This document shows, piece after piece, positions 28,995-45,696 of a stretch of DNA of 64,000 nucleotides. This DNA comes from Duganella sp. BJB480 (GTDB lineage: Bacteria; Pseudomonadota; Gammaproteobacteria; Burkholderiales; Burkholderiaceae_D), in NCBI GenBank assembly GCA_003416985.1, contig QVIN01000004.1, positions 620,001-684,000 on the forward strand, given 5' to 3'. The notes beneath the pieces were generated by a model. It was not told the DNA's origin, made no database searches, and worked only from the letters and a program-made list of their open reading frames with translations. How positions within the stretch are numbered: position 1 is the first letter of the stretch; each line of letters opens with the position of its first letter. Made by a program: the position numbers and the translations under genes.

Positions 28995-29534
28995 GTGGGT
29001 CTCAATCTGAATGACAAAAAGGCCGTTGTCGCCGAAGTTTCCGCAAAAGTAGCAACTGCGCAAACTATCGTCGTGGCCGAATATCGTGGCATCCAGGTTG
29101 CTCACTTGACGCAACTTCGTGCCAAAGCGCGCGCTCAAGGCGTGTACCTGCGAGTGTTGAAAAACACCCTCGCTCGTCGCTCCGTCGAAGGCACGCAGTT
29201 CGCCAGCCTGGCAGACAGCATGACCGGTCCTCTGATCTACTCGATCTCGGACGATGCCGTTGCAGCAGCTAAAGTCATCGCTGACTTCGCTAAAACCAAC
29301 GACAAACTGGTCATCACTGCAGGTAACTACGCAGGCAAGCAGCTGGATAAAGCAGCTGTTGCAGCGTTGGCGAGCATTCCTAGCCGTGAAGTTCTCATCT
29401 CGCAGTTGTTGGGCGTTATGCTGGCTCCGGTGTCGGGCTTTGCACGTGGTCTGGCTGCTCTGGCAGCGAAAAAATCCGAAGGTGCTCCAGCTGTTGCCGA
29501 AGTGGCCGCAGAAGAAGCGCCAGCAGCAGCTTAA
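28995..29534 (+). CDS. rplJ: 50S ribosomal protein L10
   Basis: 179 residues from a GTG start, which gives the family N-terminus [15 protein letters not shown] and sits six bases after a perfect AAGGAGG. A TTG six bases upstream would overlap that ribosome site and is rejected. The C-terminal helix ends in an Ala/Glu-rich tail. L10 anchors L7/L12 dimers and represses the rplJL message. Confidence 0.97.
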   Translation: MGLNLNDKKAVVAEVSAKVATAQTIVVAEYRGIQVAHLTQLRAKARAQGVYLRVLKNTLARRSVEGTQFASLADSMTGPLIYSISDDAVAAAKVIADFAKTNDKLVITAGNYAGKQLDKAAVAALASIPSREVLISQLLGVMLAPVSGFARGLAALAAKKSEGAPAVAEVAAEEAPAAA

Positions 29535-29606
29535 TAGCAGCCGCCGGTTTTTTTCTCAAGTACCAATCTGATGTATTAACGAATCAAAAAATTATTGGAG
29601 TTTCAA

Positions 29607-29978
29607 ATGGCAATTAGCAAAGACGACATCCTGAACGCAGTTAGCGAAATGTCCGTAATGGACCTGAACGAACTGGTCAAAGCTTTCGAAGAAAAATTCG
29701 GCGTTTCGGCCGCTGCAATGGCTGCTCCAGCAGCTGGCGGCGCAGCTGCTGCTGCAGTTGAAGAGCAAACCGAGTTCAACGTTGTTCTGACCGAAGTCGG
29801 CGCAAACAAAGTTGGCGTTATTAAAGCAGTTCGCGAAATCACCGGTCTGGGCCTGAAAGAAGCCAAAGACGTGGTTGATGGCGCTCCTAAGACCGTTAAA
29901 GAAGCCCTGTCGAAAGCTGACGCTGAAGCCGCTAAGAAGAAGCTGGAAGAAGCTGGCGCCAAGGCCGACCTGAAGTAA
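29607..29978 (+). CDS. rplL: 50S ribosomal protein L7/L12
   Basis: 123 residues: N-terminal dimerisation helices ([15 protein letters not shown]), an Ala/Gly-rich hinge (about 38-52) and the C-terminal domain with [16 protein letters not shown]. It recruits translation factors. GGAG precedes the ATG with the usual spacing; the upstream in-frame TTG at 29595 overlaps that site. Confidence 0.98.
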   Translation: MAISKDDILNAVSEMSVMDLNELVKAFEEKFGVSAAAMAAPAAGGAAAAAVEEQTEFNVVLTEVGANKVGVIKAVREITGLGLKEAKDVVDGAPKTVKEALSKADAEAAKKKLEEAGAKADLK

Positions 29979-30008
29979 TCAAGTTGTACGGCGGCTAGTT
30001 AGCGCCTC

Positions 30009-30060
30009 GAGCCAAAGCTGCGGATTTCCTTCTGAAAGGGAGGAAATCCGGCTTTGGCTC
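30009..30060 (+). terminator. Large hairpin in the rplL-rpoB gap (attenuator or processing site)
   Basis: GAGCCAAAG/CTTTGGCTC and, inside it, GGATTTCC/GGAAATCC form a long stem interrupted by a small internal loop. The T-run after it is weak. The place matches the E. coli rplL-rpoB region, which holds a partial terminator and RNase III site that lower rpoBC relative to rplJL. Confidence 0.65.
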
Positions 30061-30243
30061 CTTTGTCGTCCTCGTCGTATTTGTAGCGTTTGTCCAACGC
30101 CGCAGTTTTATCGAATCAGCTGGAAATGGTAGAAGTTTCAGGTTTCGTCTGTGTGACATGCAGCCGATCTTGTTGCTGAAGTGGCTAATAGTGCACTGGC
30201 AAAACCTGAATTTTTTATCCTTTCTGTCACTCACGGAGTGTCC

Positions 30244-34350
<4,107 letters not shown>

Positions 34351-34364
34351 GACATCAAGCACGG

Positions 34365-34390
34365 GCCCCGCCGGTCGTTGCCGGCGGGGC
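34365..34390 (+). terminator. GC-rich hairpin between rpoB and rpoC
   Basis: GCCCCGCCGG and CCGGCGGGGC form a perfect 10-bp stem with a 6-base loop. No T tract follows, so it more likely stabilises or separates the two cistrons than terminates transcription. Confidence 0.6.
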
Positions 34391-34424
34391 AGTTTAAAGA
34401 ATTCATCACTACCTGGAGTGATAC

Positions 34425-38657
<4,233 letters not shown>

Positions 38658-38682
38658 TTCAGCTTTTAGTCCCGCAAATAAA

Positions 38683-38709
38683 AACGGCACCTTCGGGTGC
38701 CGTTTTTTT
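38683..38709 (+). terminator. Intrinsic terminator of the rpoBC operon
   Basis: AACGGCACC-TTCG-GGTGCCGTT forms a 9-bp stem with a UUCG tetraloop, followed by a T run through 38709. It begins 26 bases after the rpoC stop. Confidence 0.95.
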
Positions 38710-39012
38710 ATTTAAGGCCGCGTTTTAAATGGCCGGTGTGCTTTTAAATATAATTCATCTGAATATCGCCTTTTCGAGAAGAGGAGTTAATCGCGGCCTG
38801 TTTGCCGCTTCCACTCGCGACAAGCGGGGTTAATATGGAATTCGCCCTGCGGCGGTCGTTGGTATGGTCGCCCCCGGTGCGTGCCGGCCTGGCCATCAGC
38901 GGCGGCCGTATCCGCCGGCGATGGCGCACCGGCTTGCCACTTGCAAGTAAACCAGGAAAACCCTACGTTTAAACACGCCAGACTGTGGTGTGTTCATGCT
39001 AAGATTTGGCTC
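38710..39012. other. Intergenic region with nested inverted repeats; no clear gene
   Basis: CCGGTGCG (38874-38881) pairs with CGCACCGG (38925-38932) and encloses GGCGG/CCGCC (38901-38905 and 38912-38916). This could fold as a structured RNA or DNA element. A 45-codon frame from ATG 38835 lacks a convincing ribosome site and is Arg-rich; I do not call it. A TGC TAAGAT extended -10-like sequence (38997-39005) lies just before the next gene. Confidence 0.4.
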
Positions 39013-39621
39013 ATGATCGCTCAAGCACTCTTCACCCCTGCCCAGCAGAAGCTGCTGGGTTTGCTATTTGTACGTGTCAATCAAGGATTCCACTTGAACG
39101 AGATCATGCGCCTGACCGGTTTGGGCAGCGCCTCGGCCCAGCGGGAGCTGAAACGGCTGCATGAGTCGGGCGTCATCGTGTCCGAGCGCATTGGCAACGT
39201 GCGCCGTTTTAAGCCCAACAAGGAATGCATCGTATTCGGGGAGTTAAGCAACCTGGTCAAGAAAACCTTCGGCCTGGTGAGCGTGCTGAATTCGGCGCTG
39301 GCGCCGCTGCAGCATGTGCTGAATGTGGCCTTTGTTTATGGCGCCACGGCCAAGGAACATGAGGGCATGGATACGCCCGTGGAATTAATGCTGATCGGCG
39401 ATAATACCAGCTACGGCGAGTTATTATCCCGCCTGCCGGTCGCCGAACGTTTATTGCGGCGTAAAATCAATCCCAATCTGTATTCCATTCCGGACTTTAA
39501 ACGCCGTCTGCGCGAGCAACAGCCTTTTATTCTCCAGGTGTTGCGGGAACAGAAAATATATGTTTTGGGCGATGAAACCGATCTGGAAAAGATCAGTGGC
39601 GAAGAAGTCGCCGTAAATTAA
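39013..39621 (+). CDS. Winged-HTH regulator fused to a degenerate nucleotidyltransferase domain
   Basis: 202 residues. Residues ~1-80 form a winged helix-turn-helix (LNEIMRLTGLGSASAQRELKRLHESG). Residues ~95-190 resemble the minimal nucleotidyltransferase (MNT) domain found behind such HTHs (VAFVYGATAK, then LMLIGDNTSYGELL and NPNLYS). The catalytic GS is GA and the Asp pair expected in the following strand is Val/Leu, so transferase activity is unlikely and a sensor role more probable. ATG 39013 has no Shine-Dalgarno. The stop shares TTAA with the convergent kinase gene. Confidence 0.8.
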   Translation: MIAQALFTPAQQKLLGLLFVRVNQGFHLNEIMRLTGLGSASAQRELKRLHESGVIVSERIGNVRRFKPNKECIVFGELSNLVKKTFGLVSVLNSALAPLQHVLNVAFVYGATAKEHEGMDTPVELMLIGDNTSYGELLSRLPVAERLLRRKINPNLYSIPDFKRRLREQQPFILQVLREQKIYVLGDETDLEKISGEEVAVN

Positions 39622-41024
39622 TCCGGTATCTGATCGCCAGTCCATGCTTGGCGCTGCGGGAATAATAGGGAAAATCTCGTATAATGCCCGGCCTGAGATT
39701 CGCACTGTATTTTTCCGCCAAATGCGGTAATTACCCGCTGGCAGAATGCCAATCCCATTCCGGTGCCGCCGCCATTATGCCGGGTGCTATAAAAAGGCTC
39801 AAATACATGCGGCAATACATCGTCCGGTATTCCCGCTCCGGTATCCGTCACCAATAACTGCCTGCTATCTCCATTGGTAAAGAAAGCAATTTCAACCTCG
39901 CCCCGGCCGGCCGATTTAATCGCGTGTAAAGCGTTTTTAAACAGGTTGTACAGCACATAGACCAGCAAGACATCCGAGCCGAAAAACGTGAAGTCCTCGG
40001 ACGCCTTCACCACGACCTTGTCGCGCATCGAGCTTTCGAACGGATAGCAGGCCAGGGCCTCATCCACGCATTTCTTGATTGAATGATTGGCGAAGTCGTT
40101 CCGGTTCAGGCTGCCCGCGCGGGCGGACGCCAGCATCATGTCGACGATGAAATTGGAGCGGCTGATTTCCGCTTCGATATGCTGGGTTAGCTTGCTCAGG
40201 TAATTCAGTTGCGCCGGCTGCAGCAGCGGCTGGATGTGGTGATGCTCCACCGCGCTTTGATAGCCGGCCAAAAGATCCGGCAGGCATTTGGCCAGCACCC
40301 GTGACTGGTTGCGGATGGTCGCCAGCGGCGTACGCATCTCGTGGGCAATGGTGGCGGCCACCTCCATCGGGTCGGCCAGCAGGTTGTGCCGCACCATGGC
40401 CTGGGCGATCAGGCCCAAGCTGGCCGCCACGAACAACACCCCGGGCGGATAAAACTGCACGCCGTAGTTGCACAAATAGTCGACCGAGGCGAAGAAGTAG
40501 ATCAGCAGGCTGACCAGGCAGTAGCGCAGCCGGCTCCTCTCGGTCGACACGGCCAGTTGCTGGCGCCGGTAGAGCAGCCACAGGCCGCGTCCAACCACCA
40601 GGCCGGTTTGCAGCAGATGCAGCGCGTGCAGCGGCCCCGCCTTGGGGTAAAAGCCAAAGAAATAGGGATACACGCCGGCGATCAGCCAATCGGTGCTCAG
40701 CATGACCACGCCCAGCAAACCGGCGCCGACATAGGACAGGTCCACCCAGCGCCGCTCGCTGCGCTGCGCCGTCAACTCGGCAACGAAATGGTACAGCGTG
40801 GTCGGCAGGAAGAGGATGAGCAGATAGCCGAGCTTGGCCAGCGCCAACGCCTCATGCTCGTCGTGGATCTGGAACAGCACGGCCCAGGTGAATTGCCAGC
40901 AGAACGTGGTGGCGCACAGCAGGAAAAACGTCAGGCTGATGCGGCTCACCCCGCGCGAATGCAGCACGTACGCGCCGTAGCAAAGGAAGAGCAGGGAGAC
41001 CACGGCGGGCAGTAGGGAATGCAT
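39618..41024 (-). CDS. Seven-TM-type sensor histidine kinase (CqsS/LqsS-like core)
   Basis: 468 residues. About seven membrane helices fill residues 1-215. The H-box is IAHEMRTPLATI (His228), and the ATPase domain has NLFKNALHAI, DTGAGIPDD and GTGMGL. The long dimerisation region with GYQSAVEHH and SNFIVDMMLASA resembles the alpha-hydroxyketone sensors CqsS/LqsS from memory; this is a tentative match. No response regulator or signal synthase lies beside it. It is divergent from the thioesterase gene, 200 bases apart. Confidence 0.85.
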   Translation of the reverse strand: MHSLLPAVVSLLFLCYGAYVLHSRGVSRISLTFFLLCATTFCWQFTWAVLFQIHDEHEALALAKLGYLLILFLPTTLYHFVAELTAQRSERRWVDLSYVGAGLLGVVMLSTDWLIAGVYPYFFGFYPKAGPLHALHLLQTGLVVGRGLWLLYRRQQLAVSTERSRLRYCLVSLLIYFFASVDYLCNYGVQFYPPGVLFVAASLGLIAQAMVRHNLLADPMEVAATIAHEMRTPLATIRNQSRVLAKCLPDLLAGYQSAVEHHHIQPLLQPAQLNYLSKLTQHIEAEISRSNFIVDMMLASARAGSLNRNDFANHSIKKCVDEALACYPFESSMRDKVVVKASEDFTFFGSDVLLVYVLYNLFKNALHAIKSAGRGEVEIAFFTNGDSRQLLVTDTGAGIPDDVLPHVFEPFYSTRHNGGGTGMGLAFCQRVITAFGGKIQCESQAGHYTRFSLLFPQRQAWTGDQIPD

Positions 41025-41087
41025 GCGCTTTTTCCAACGAACTGGGTACGATTAGGTCGAAGTATTGCGCGTGTTGATCTAGCTCGC

Positions 41088-41117
41088 TTGAGTATTGAAT
41101 AGGTGTTTGCGTTTTAT
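41088..41117 (+). promoter_or_regulatory. Promoter candidate for the thioesterase gene
   Basis: TTGAGT (41088-41093), an 18-bp spacer and TTTTAT (41112-41117). Predicted initiation near 41124 is just before the left arm of the leader inverted repeat, so the whole repeat would be transcribed. Confidence 0.45.
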
Positions 41118-41130
41118 CAAACAAGCACAT

Positions 41131-41224
41131 GGGAAATCCCCTTTAAGTGTTCCTGCCCGGCTTGCGGGCAAACGTTCTCGGCCGCAGGCCAGGGCGGTCC
41201 AACTCATCTTAAAGGGGAATTCCC
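41131..41224 (+). promoter_or_regulatory. Long inverted repeat sequestering the RBS of the thioesterase gene
   Basis: The 17-base arms at 41131-41147 and 41208-41224 are complementary at 16 positions. The right arm contains AAGGGG, the Shine-Dalgarno of the next gene, and ends at the base before its ATG. The 60-base interval holds a smaller hairpin, TGCCCG/CGGGCA (41154-41170), and a weaker GGCC-GCA-GGCC. As RNA this gives a closed, branched leader that hides the ribosome site. As DNA, each arm carries GGGAAWTCCC, so a paired operator is the alternative. Confidence 0.6.
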
Positions 41225-41683
41225 ATGCTGCTGCACGCCACCGAAGTAGAAATGTCCGAAATCACCGCTGCGAACGCCATCAACGCCAAGCAGACGTTCA
41301 CCCACGCCCTGACGATTTTCCTGAAGGACTCCAACGCCTACGGCAATACGTATTTCGCGCGGTATTTCGAGTGGCAGGGCATTTGCCGTGAGAAGTGGTT
41401 TTTTGATTGTATTTCGCGCGACATGCTGCAAAACGAGGGGGTGTTCATCACCAAGCGCGCCGAGCAGGACTACCTGCGGGAGACCTTCCCTTTCCAGGAA
41501 GTCCACTGCGAGTTGAATGCTTTTGATGTGAGGAAGTGTTCGTTTTGGCTGGAGTTCCGCTTTTATGCGGATGGCAAGCCGGTGTCGGTGGGGCGCCAGC
41601 AGATCGTCTTTGCCAACCATGCAAAGCAGATCACGGCCCTGCCCGAACTGGTGATCGCCCGCATCAAACGCTACGCCAAATAG
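41225..41683 (+). CDS. Hotdog-fold acyl-CoA thioesterase family protein
   Basis: 152 residues. The hotdog signature DSNAYGNTYFARYFEWQG closely resembles thioesterases of the 4-hydroxybenzoyl-CoA and enediyne-polyketide type, which carry NxxGNxYFxxYFxWQG. It should hydrolyse an acyl thioester in the cytosol, substrate unknown. ATG 41225 follows AAGGGG by seven bases; an ATG at 41252 is possible if the first nine residues are not conserved. No polyketide genes are near. Confidence 0.85.
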   Translation: MLLHATEVEMSEITAANAINAKQTFTHALTIFLKDSNAYGNTYFARYFEWQGICREKWFFDCISRDMLQNEGVFITKRAEQDYLRETFPFQEVHCELNAFDVRKCSFWLEFRFYADGKPVSVGRQQIVFANHAKQITALPELVIARIKRYAK

Positions 41684-41721
41684 CAGGATAGGGCGGGCCC
41701 GCGCGGCCCGCCCTGTTGCGA

Positions 41722-43539
41722 TTACTTCTGTGCCGCGATCCAGCGGTCGACTTTTTCCTCCAGCAGGGCCAGCGGCAACGTGCCGTCGCCCAGCACCACG
41801 GCATGGAACTTCGGCAGGCTGAACTTGTCGCCCAGCGCCTTGGCCGCGCGCTGGCGCAGTTCGACGATTTTCAGCGATCCGATCTTGTAGCCCAGCGCCT
41901 GGCCGGGCCAGGCCATATAGCGTTCGGTTTCGGTCTTGGCGGAATTGTCATAGCCCAGCGTGTCGTGCATGTACTGGATGCTCTGCTCGCGGGTCCAGCC
42001 TTGCGCGTGCATGCCGGTGTCGACCACCAGGCGGGTGGCGCGCAGCAGTTCGTCGTTCAGGTGGCCGAAGTACTGGGCCGGATCGTCGAACAAGCCCATT
42101 TCCTTGCCCAGCGTTTCCGCATACAGCGCCCAGCCTTCGGTAAAGGCGTTGTTGCCGCCATATTTGCGGAAGTTAGGCAGATTTAGCTCCTGCATCAGGG
42201 CGATGTGGAAGTGGTGGCCGGGCTTGCCCTCATGCAGGAACAGCGTGGTCATGCCGGTGCTGCCGTATTTGCCCGGATCGTTCACCACCGACCAGAACAC
42301 GCCCGGGCGCGAACCGTCGCCGGCCGGCGCCGTGTAGTGGTCCGACGCGGTGGCGCGGCTCAGTTCAGGTTCCAGGCGCAGGTCCAGCTTGGCTTTCGGC
42401 AGCAGCGTGAACATCAGCGGCAGCTTGGTGTCCAGCACATCGTTCAGCTTGCGGTAGACGGCCTGGACTTCGTCCTCGGTCTTGAACGGATAGAATTTCG
42501 GCTGCGCCGCCACCCAGACCGGCAGGCCCGAGGCGGGGCCGGTATAGCCCAGCTTGGGGCCCAGCACTTCGAACTGGGCCTGGATGCGCGCGACCTCCCT
42601 CAGGCCGATGGCATGGATTTCATCGGGCTTGAGCGAGGTTGTGGTGGCGCCGGCAACGCGTGCCTGATACCAGGCGGCGCCGTTCGGCAACGCGCCCAGG
42701 CCGGTGGTGGTGCGGCAGGCCGGCACGTATTCCTTTTCCAGGAAGGTCGCCAGGCGGGCCAGCGCCGGCATCAATTGCTCGCCGACGGTCTTGCGGTAGG
42801 CGGCGGTCAGGCGCTGCTTGTCGGCGTCGTCGAAGGCGGCCGGCAGCTTGGTGATCGGTGTGGAGAAGATGTTGCTTTCCGGCGTGGCGCTGACCAGCTT
42901 CTGGAACTGCGGCAAGCCCGATTCCATGATGGCTTTCGGCTCGGTGATGCCTTGCTTCATGCCTTCGCGCATATTGGCGATGGCCTGGTCTATCCAGGCC
43001 GGCAGCTGGCTGATGCGGTTCAGGTAGGCGTCGTATTCCTTGACGGTGCCGATCGGCTGCGAGGCTTCGCCGCCCGCGTAGTTGGCCAGCGTCACGGGCA
43101 CACTGTCCATCTGGTTGATCGGCAGCAGATGTTCGGGGAACTTCTCCATCGCCAGCAGTTGGTTCAGCTCATAGCCGAGGATGTCGTAGTTGATGCGGTC
43201 GCCGTTGTCCAGCTGGGCGCGCTTGATCGTCTTCAGGCGGGCGGCGAACTGGCGATACAGCTTGAACTGCTGGGCGCGCTTGGCCGGGGCGATGCTCAGG
43301 CCCAGTTGATCGTCGAAACGGTTGTCGCCGTTTTCCGTCGCGTTGAGCGGCTCGAAGCGGGCGCTGGCGTCATAGTACTGGTCGGCCAGGGCTCGCAGCG
43401 CTTTGTGGGCGGGCGCGGCGCTGACTTGCGGAACAGCGATGGCCGGCGCGGCGGCGCTGGACGCCAACGGCGCGAACGCCAGCATCACGGCCGCTGCGAG
43501 CGGGGCAAGAGTAGCAAGGGTGTTGCGGCGATACGTCAT
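41722..43539 (-). CDS. Secreted DUF885 family protein (predicted metallopeptidase)
   Basis: 605 residues with a signal peptide (cleavage near residue 30). The motif LHEGKPGHHFH resembles the HExxxH-type metal site of DUF885 proteins, and ETEGW-like AFTEGWALYAE supplies a further acidic ligand. DUF885 proteins are related to peptidases, but few have been characterised. The start has GAGGA upstream. It faces the thioesterase gene, 38 bases from its stop, and is divergent from the PEP-CTERM gene. Confidence 0.88.
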   Translation of the reverse strand: MTYRRNTLATLAPLAAAVMLAFAPLASSAAAPAIAVPQVSAAPAHKALRALADQYYDASARFEPLNATENGDNRFDDQLGLSIAPAKRAQQFKLYRQFAARLKTIKRAQLDNGDRINYDILGYELNQLLAMEKFPEHLLPINQMDSVPVTLANYAGGEASQPIGTVKEYDAYLNRISQLPAWIDQAIANMREGMKQGITEPKAIMESGLPQFQKLVSATPESNIFSTPITKLPAAFDDADKQRLTAAYRKTVGEQLMPALARLATFLEKEYVPACRTTTGLGALPNGAAWYQARVAGATTTSLKPDEIHAIGLREVARIQAQFEVLGPKLGYTGPASGLPVWVAAQPKFYPFKTEDEVQAVYRKLNDVLDTKLPLMFTLLPKAKLDLRLEPELSRATASDHYTAPAGDGSRPGVFWSVVNDPGKYGSTGMTTLFLHEGKPGHHFHIALMQELNLPNFRKYGGNNAFTEGWALYAETLGKEMGLFDDPAQYFGHLNDELLRATRLVVDTGMHAQGWTREQSIQYMHDTLGYDNSAKTETERYMAWPGQALGYKIGSLKIVELRQRAAKALGDKFSLPKFHAVVLGDGTLPLALLEEKVDRWIAAQK

Positions 43540-43611
43540 GGTTACGTCCTCGGGATGTCACAAAATTGGCGCCTAGCATAAGCCATTGCGGGGCGGCGCT
43601 GGGACAATTTT

Positions 43612-43626
43612 TGTATCGGCGATACA
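43612..43626. promoter_or_regulatory. Palindrome TGTATC-GGC-GATACA in the AT-rich divergent region
   Basis: Perfect 6-base arms around GGC, 73 bases upstream of the DUF885 start and 127 before the PEP-CTERM start. The surrounding ~100 bases are much more AT-rich than the window, as in a control region. A possible operator; the binding protein is unknown. Confidence 0.4.
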
Positions 43627-43752
43627 TTGTTTTTCCATGGAAATGCTAAATTCAAATTTGCAAATATAATTGTTTAAAAAGCATAAAAAACCGGCGTATG
43701 CTGAGAACTCGGTCGCGTAACTTGCACCGCACTATACACAGGGAGGGATGGC

Positions 43753-44412
43753 ATGAAAAAAATCATGAAAGCCGCATGGACACTGGCCTTGGCCGCACCG
43801 TTGGCGGCATCCGCGGTAACGCCGACCGTCAGCTGGACGGCCTGGGTCAACGCCGGCAGCGGCAGCCTGACGCAGAACGCGCAGACGATCAACGTCACCT
43901 ATACGGGCGACACGATAGGCCTCGATTACAGTTCCAACATCTACGACGTGCCCTCGTCGTTCACCAACGCTGAAGTGACCAACACACCCGGCAGCAACGG
44001 CACCATCCTGATGACGGGCGGTAATGCCACCGTCAATCACTTCCACTTCAGCCAGGCGGTGGTCGATCCGTACATCGACATGTTCAGCGTCGGCCAGAGC
44101 GGCGTGCCGGTCAGCTTTGTGTTCCAGAACGGCAGCTTCACCATCCTCAGCCAGGGCGCCGGACATTGGGGCGGCGGTACGCTGGTGAGCAGCGGCCTGA
44201 CCGTCACCGGCTACGAAGGGAACGGTTTGCTGAAATTTAGCGGAACTTATACCGATATCAGCTTCGTTACCCCCAACAGCGAGTACTACTACGGCGCCAC
44301 GGTAGGGGCGGCCATCACGTCCCCCGTGCCGGAGCCGGAAAGCTACGCCATGCTGGCGGCCGGACTGGGCCTGCTGGGCGCGGTGGTCAGCCGCCGCAAG
44401 GCCGCTTCCTGA
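43753..44412 (+). CDS. PEP-CTERM sorting-domain exported protein
   Basis: 219 residues with an N-terminal signal peptide (ending near ASA, residue ~20), a beta-rich middle part of unknown function and a C-terminal sorting signal: VPEPESYAML, a hydrophobic helix and the basic tail SRRKAAS. Exosortase (EpsH/XrtA) cleaves such signals and places the protein in the envelope or matrix. GGGAGG lies before the ATG. No exosortase gene is in the window. Confidence 0.93.
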   Translation: MKKIMKAAWTLALAAPLAASAVTPTVSWTAWVNAGSGSLTQNAQTINVTYTGDTIGLDYSSNIYDVPSSFTNAEVTNTPGSNGTILMTGGNATVNHFHFSQAVVDPYIDMFSVGQSGVPVSFVFQNGSFTILSQGAGHWGGGTLVSSGLTVTGYEGNGLLKFSGTYTDISFVTPNSEYYYGATVGAAITSPVPEPESYAMLAAGLGLLGAVVSRRKAAS

Positions 44413-44439
44413 TACAAGCATAACAAAGCAGCACAGCCT

Positions 44440-44468
44440 GGCCGCTGCCCTCGGGCGCGGCCTTTTTT
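44440..44468 (+). terminator. Terminator after the PEP-CTERM gene
   Basis: GGCCGC...GCGGCC stem (44440-44445 with 44457-44462) around a GC-rich loop, followed by six T residues to 44468. Confidence 0.8.
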
Positions 44469-44471
44469 ATT

Positions 44472-45635
44472 TCAGGCCGCCGCTTCGGCGAAACGGCTTT
44501 CGTACAGCGCCGCCACCAGGTCCGACTGGGTGATGATGCCGGCGAAGCGCTGTTCGTGGTCGACGATGGGGATGTGGTGGAAGCCGGAGTCGGCCATCAG
44601 CGGCACCAGGTCGACGATCGGCGTGTCCAGCCGCGCGGTGGTCGGATGCTGGGTCATGATCTGTCCGACCACTTCGGCCTTCTCGGTGTGCGTGACGCCG
44701 CTTTTGCGCAGGAATCGCTGCAGTTGATGGCGGATGCTGCGATAGTCGTCCAGCCCGCCGTGCTCCAGGAAATCCGTCTGCGTGACGATGCCGATCACCC
44801 GCCGCGCCCGGTTGAGCACCGGCAGCGCGGCCACGCGGTGCGCGCGCATCTGCTGCCAGGCTTCCTCCAGGCTGGTGCCGAACTCTGCGCTGATGATGTC
44901 GCGCGACATGATGTCGGCGCAGCTGATGATGCCGAAGCGGCGCTGGTAGGCGCGCTGCTCGGTCTGCATGAACAGCGATTCCAGCTCGTCGCGGCTGATG
45001 TCCAGCACCTGGTTGTACTGCTTGAGCACGGCGTCCAGGTCTTCCGGCTTGAAGCCCAGCCGCACCGTCGGCACGGCGTCCCTGGTCGCGTGCGGGTTCG
45101 GATGCGCGCCTTGCTGCGCATGGGGATAGCGCCTTCCGGTCAGATTGTTGTACAGCATGGCCATGACGGCCAGCAGCGTCGTGTCGACCAGCACCGTCAC
45201 CAGCGGGAAGGCGAAGCCGGCCGCGTGGATGGCCGGACCGCCGATCACCGCCGTCAGCGCCACCGCGCCGCCGGGCGGATGCAGGCAGCGCAGCGCGAAC
45301 ATCGCGGCGATCGCGGTGCTGGCGGCCAGCGCGCACAGCAGCGGCGTCGACAGCACGTCGCCGAACCAGCGCACGCACAGCACGCCCATCAGGCCGCTGA
45401 CCACATTGCCGCCGATGGCCGACCACGGCTGCGCCAGCGGACTGGCCGGCAGCGCGAACAGCAGCACGGACGAGGCGCCTATCGGCGCGACCAGGAACAG
45501 CGCGCCGGGCGCCATGGATTGGCCGAGCAGCGCGGTCAGCAGCAGGCCGAACAGGGCGCCGCCGGCGGCGCGCAATTGTTCGCGGCGGCTGGCGGTGGTG
45601 GGGCTGGGCAGCCAGCGGTCGAGCAGTGCGCGCAT
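44472..45635 (-). CDS. HPP-family membrane protein with two CBS domains
   Basis: 387 residues. Four membrane helices in residues ~20-170 carry the HPP signature (RCLHPPGGAVALTAVIGG). Two CBS domains follow (about 235-300 and 320-385), which usually bind adenine nucleotides and gate transport. HPP proteins of cyanobacteria transport nitrite; the substrate here is unknown. No strong Shine-Dalgarno precedes the ATG. It lies 61 bases after the lrp-type gene in the same direction. Confidence 0.9.
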   Translation of the reverse strand: MRALLDRWLPSPTTASRREQLRAAGGALFGLLLTALLGQSMAPGALFLVAPIGASSVLLFALPASPLAQPWSAIGGNVVSGLMGVLCVRWFGDVLSTPLLCALAASTAIAAMFALRCLHPPGGAVALTAVIGGPAIHAAGFAFPLVTVLVDTTLLAVMAMLYNNLTGRRYPHAQQGAHPNPHATRDAVPTVRLGFKPEDLDAVLKQYNQVLDISRDELESLFMQTEQRAYQRRFGIISCADIMSRDIISAEFGTSLEEAWQQMRAHRVAALPVLNRARRVIGIVTQTDFLEHGGLDDYRSIRHQLQRFLRKSGVTHTEKAEVVGQIMTQHPTTARLDTPIVDLVPLMADSGFHHIPIVDHEQRFAGIITQSDLVAALYESRFAEAAA

Positions 45636-45696
45636 GGGCTAATCAAGTATTTGATATGGGACAAATATTATCCCATGCTCGGCCCGCCACTGCACA

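Noticed and set aside
30181..30243. N-terminal extension of rpoB to 30181
   Set aside because: Not the family start; ATG 30244 has GGAG and gives [15 protein letters not shown].
38835..38972. 45-codon ORF in the rpoC-HTH gap
   Set aside because: No convincing Shine-Dalgarno, Arg-rich composition, crosses an inverted repeat; kept only as a note.
43710..43727. Sigma-54 promoter (GG-N10-GC) before the PEP-CTERM gene
   Set aside because: The spacing is 11, one too long, and flanking bases fit poorly.
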